Shown: positions 7,832 to 9,516 of the stretch, one piece after another
Position numbering within the stretch: the first letter of the stretch is position 1
How the letters are laid out: each line of letters opens with the position of its first letter
Assembly: GCA_946886675.1 (NCBI GenBank)
Contig: CAMPIZ010000045.1
Span: 1 to 9,516 of the forward strand
DNA from: an uncultured Flavobacterium sp.
GTDB taxonomy: Bacteria; Bacteroidota; Bacteroidia; Flavobacteriales; Flavobacteriaceae
Direction of reading: 5' to 3'
DNA length: 9,516 bases
Program-made: the position numbers and the translations under genes
Notes under the pieces: model-generated
Database searches by the model: none
The model's input: only the letters and a program-made list of their open reading frames with translations
What the model was told of the DNA's origin: nothing

Positions 7832-9022
7832 ATGAAACGAGTAGTAGTAGGGCTTTCGGGCGGGGTTGACTCCAGTGTAGCTGCATACCTGCTTATGGAG
7901 CAGGGCTATGAGGTTATAGGCCTGTTTATGAAAAACTGGCACGACGACTCTGTAACCATATCTAACGAATGCCCGTGGCTTGAAGACAGCAATGATGCGC
8001 TTCTTGTAGCCGAAAAACTGGGGATACCATTTCAAGCAGTAGATTTGAGCGAGCAGTACAGGGAACGTATTGTAGACTACATGTTTAACGAATATGAACA
8101 GGGACGCACACCCAACCCTGATGTGCTGTGCAATCGTGAGATAAAGTTTGATGTGTTCATGAAAATTGCCCTTAGTCTTGGTGCAGACTTTGTGGCAACA
8201 GGACACTATTGCCGAAAAGATACCATTACAAAAGAAGACAAAGAAGTTCACAGGTTGCTTGCCGGGGTAGACGGCAATAAAGACCAGTCATACTTTTTAT
8301 GCCAACTGTCTCAGGAGCAGTTAAGCAAAGCTTTGTTTCCTATAGGCGAGCTAACCAAGCCCCAGGTGCGTGAAATAGCGTCCAAAATGGATTTGGTTAC
8401 GGCCGATAAAAAAGACTCTCAGGGGCTTTGTTTTATAGGTAAAGTACGCCTTCCGGAGTTTTTACAGCAACAGCTGCAGCCAAAAGAAGGTGTTATCTAT
8501 GAAGTTGATGCAGCGCAGGAAACTTACAATACACAAACCCCTCAGTTTTCGGATATTAAAGAGCGACTGGCTTTTGAAGCGAGGAATATAGACTATAAGC
8601 CGGAAATGGGTAAGGTAGTGGGCAAACATCAGGGAGCACACTATTATACTATAGGGCAGCGTAAAGGCCTTAACATAGGGGGGACAAAAGAGCCACTCTT
8701 TATAATTGCTACCGATGTAGCCAGTAATGCCATTTACACAGGGCAGGGGCATAACCACCCGGGATTGTTCAGGAAGGCGTTATTTATACAAGATAATGAA
8801 GTGCACTGGGTGCGCGAAGACCTGGCCTTAAAAGATGGCGAAACGATGGATGTGATGGTTAGGATACGTTACCGTCAGCCATTGCAAAAAGCTACCCTGC
8901 ACAGGTTCGACAGCGGTATGTACATTGCTTTTGAGCAACCGCAATCGGCCATTACAGAAGGGCAGTTTGCAGCCTGGTATAGTAACGATGAACTTATTGG
9001 TTCGGGCGTTATATCAAAATAA
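7832..9022 (+). CDS. mnmA: tRNA-specific 2-thiouridylase MnmA
   Basis: MnmA makes the 2-thio group of uridine 34 in the anticodons of tRNA-Lys, -Glu and -Gln, adenylating the base and then transferring persulfide sulfur. The 396-residue protein has the N-terminal PP-loop GLSGGVDSS (residues 7-15) for ATP, the family motif [12 protein letters not shown] containing C100, ATGHYCR, and KDQSYFL. The second catalytic cysteine is C200 in DSQGLCFIG. The central and C-terminal part includes [13 protein letters not shown], followed by the C-terminal beta-barrel thought to help hold tRNA. Both cysteines expected for the disulfide/persulfide mechanism are present, so it should be active. The length is slightly above that of the E. 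coli enzyme and usual for the family. It appears to be transcribed alone, from its own -7 box to the terminator at 9036. Confidence 0.98.
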   Translation: MKRVVVGLSGGVDSSVAAYLLMEQGYEVIGLFMKNWHDDSVTISNECPWLEDSNDALLVAEKLGIPFQAVDLSEQYRERIVDYMFNEYEQGRTPNPDVLCNREIKFDVFMKIALSLGADFVATGHYCRKDTITKEDKEVHRLLAGVDGNKDQSYFLCQLSQEQLSKALFPIGELTKPQVREIASKMDLVTADKKDSQGLCFIGKVRLPEFLQQQLQPKEGVIYEVDAAQETYNTQTPQFSDIKERLAFEARNIDYKPEMGKVVGKHQGAHYYTIGQRKGLNIGGTKEPLFIIATDVASNAIYTGQGHNHPGLFRKALFIQDNEVHWVREDLALKDGETMDVMVRIRYRQPLQKATLHRFDSGMYIAFEQPQSAITEGQFAAWYSNDELIGSGVISK

Positions 9023-9035
9023 GAAAATATTAGAT

Positions 9036-9079
9036 TTATATAAAAACCCAATGCTATACAGTGTTGGGTTTTTATATAA
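9036..9079. terminator. Long bidirectional-type terminator after mnmA
   Basis: A perfect 16-bp stem (9036-9051 with 9064-9079) contains ACCCAA/TTGGGT flanked by A-run and T-run. Three further pairs, two of them G-U, shorten the loop to about six bases. Confidence 0.9.
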
Positions 9080-9100
9080 TTATGGGGTATCTTGCATTCT

Positions 9101-9108
9101 TATAATTG
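9101..9108 (+). promoter_or_regulatory. Weak -7 box candidate (TATAATTG) for the TatD-family gene
   Basis: TATAATTG differs from TAnnTTTG at one position and lies 5 bases before the ATG at 9114, which would make the mRNA nearly leaderless. No -33 TTG at the right spacing is seen. The strong terminator upstream means some promoter is needed here. Confidence 0.28.
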
Positions 9109-9113
9109 CACTT

Positions 9114-9516
9114 ATGCTCTACAACCTCCACACTCATAACCACACAGCAAACAGCAATATACTTGAGATGGTAAACCGCTACCCGTATGAGGATATAGAT
9201 ATGCCTTATTTTTCTACAGGCATACACCCGTGGCATATAGATATGGATAAACTTGAGGAGTATTTATCAGTTATAGATGAGCGTTTGGCAATGGATAACT
9301 GCCTTGCTCTTGGCGAGTGCGGACTCGACAAACGTATTGAAATACCTATGGATATTCAGCAACAGGTATTTGAAAAACAACTTCTATTAGCGAAAAAACA
9401 TCAAAAACCCGTAATTTTGCACTGCGTTGCCGCATACCAGGAGGTAATTGAAACTAAAAAGCGGATGAATATAGAGGTTCCCATGATTATTCACGGGTTC
9501 TCTAAAAATGCACAGG
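9114..9516 (+). CDS. TatD-family metal-dependent hydrolase, N-terminal part
   Basis: The first 134 codons of a gene are cut by the window edge. The protein matches TatD-family hydrolases, TIM-barrel enzymes with two divalent metals that act as nucleases, with 3'-5' exonuclease or AP-endonuclease-like activity reported for some members. Visible features are the H6-x-H8 metal pair (LHTHNH), FSTGIHPWH (33-41), the metal-bridging glutamate E68 in ALGECGLD, H103 in VILHC and H127 in MIIHGFS. The N-terminal metal motif is NLHTHNH rather than the common D-x-H-x-H form, a difference seen in some short Bacteroidota members. The last aspartate ligand would lie beyond the window. Family members are usually about 215 to 265 residues, so roughly half is present. 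Which TatD subgroup it belongs to cannot be decided. Confidence 0.9.
   Translation, partial: MLYNLHTHNHTANSNILEMVNRYPYEDIDMPYFSTGIHPWHIDMDKLEEYLSVIDERLAMDNCLALGECGLDKRIEIPMDIQQQVFEKQLLLAKKHQKPVILHCVAAYQEVIETKKRMNIEVPMIIHGFSKNAQ

Noticed and set aside
7826..8251. 141-codon open frame on the - strand across mnmA
   Set aside because: It is antisense to the conserved PP-loop half of mnmA, has cysteine- and phenylalanine-rich random composition and no promoter.
7087..9022. A toxin-antitoxin system based on the YwqK-like gene
   Set aside because: No toxin gene is present: the next genes are mnmA and a TatD-family hydrolase, and the YwqK-like protein is exported.

Overview
The window looks like ordinary chromosome from a Bacteroidota bacterium, most likely a Flavobacteriaceae (Flavobacterium-like) species. 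I infer this from four things. The DNA is AT-rich with TAA stops and A-rich rather than Shine-Dalgarno leaders. Boxes matching the Bacteroidota -7 element TAnnTTTG sit upstream of several starts. The proteins have Flavobacteria-style architectures: a LysM protein fused to a periplasmic-binding-like domain, a secreted MORN/YwqK protein, and a long YidC with a large periplasmic domain. All genes lie on the + strand.

Layout. (1) 11-424: a small secreted LysM gene whose reading frame is cut by two consecutive in-frame TAA codons straight after the signal peptide, so it is probably a pseudogene. (2) 516-2836: a secreted four-LysM/type-1-PBP-like protein followed after 2 bp by an OsmC-family protein, ended by a strong hairpin terminator. 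(3) 2886-3012: a short non-coding stretch with a possible -7 box, a 9-bp hairpin and a second terminator, perhaps a small RNA; a putative leaderless DUF3820 gene follows. (4) 3400-6977: pyrG (CTP synthase) then yidC (membrane insertase), probably one unit ended by a strong terminator at 6984-7011. The 71-bp gap between them holds a hairpin and a perfect 16-bp palindrome. (5) 7087-7782: a secreted MORN/YwqK-type repeat protein. (6) 7832-9022: mnmA (tRNA 2-thiouridylase), ended by a long bidirectional-type terminator. (7) 9114-9516: the first 134 codons of a TatD-family metal-dependent hydrolase, cut by the window edge.

The genes do not form one pathway. They are housekeeping functions (CTP synthesis, membrane protein insertion, tRNA wobble modification, a TatD hydrolase) mixed with envelope proteins (LysM, YidC, MORN-repeat) and a thiol peroxidase-like protein. 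No mobile element, CRISPR array, tRNA or rRNA is visible, and no gap between genes exceeds 180 bp. I did not find a convincing new multi-gene system. The observations most worth checking are the doubly stopped LysM gene, the two-hairpin element at 2901-2998, the T-run and T-free leader at the predicted pyrG start, and the palindromes in the pyrG-yidC gap.
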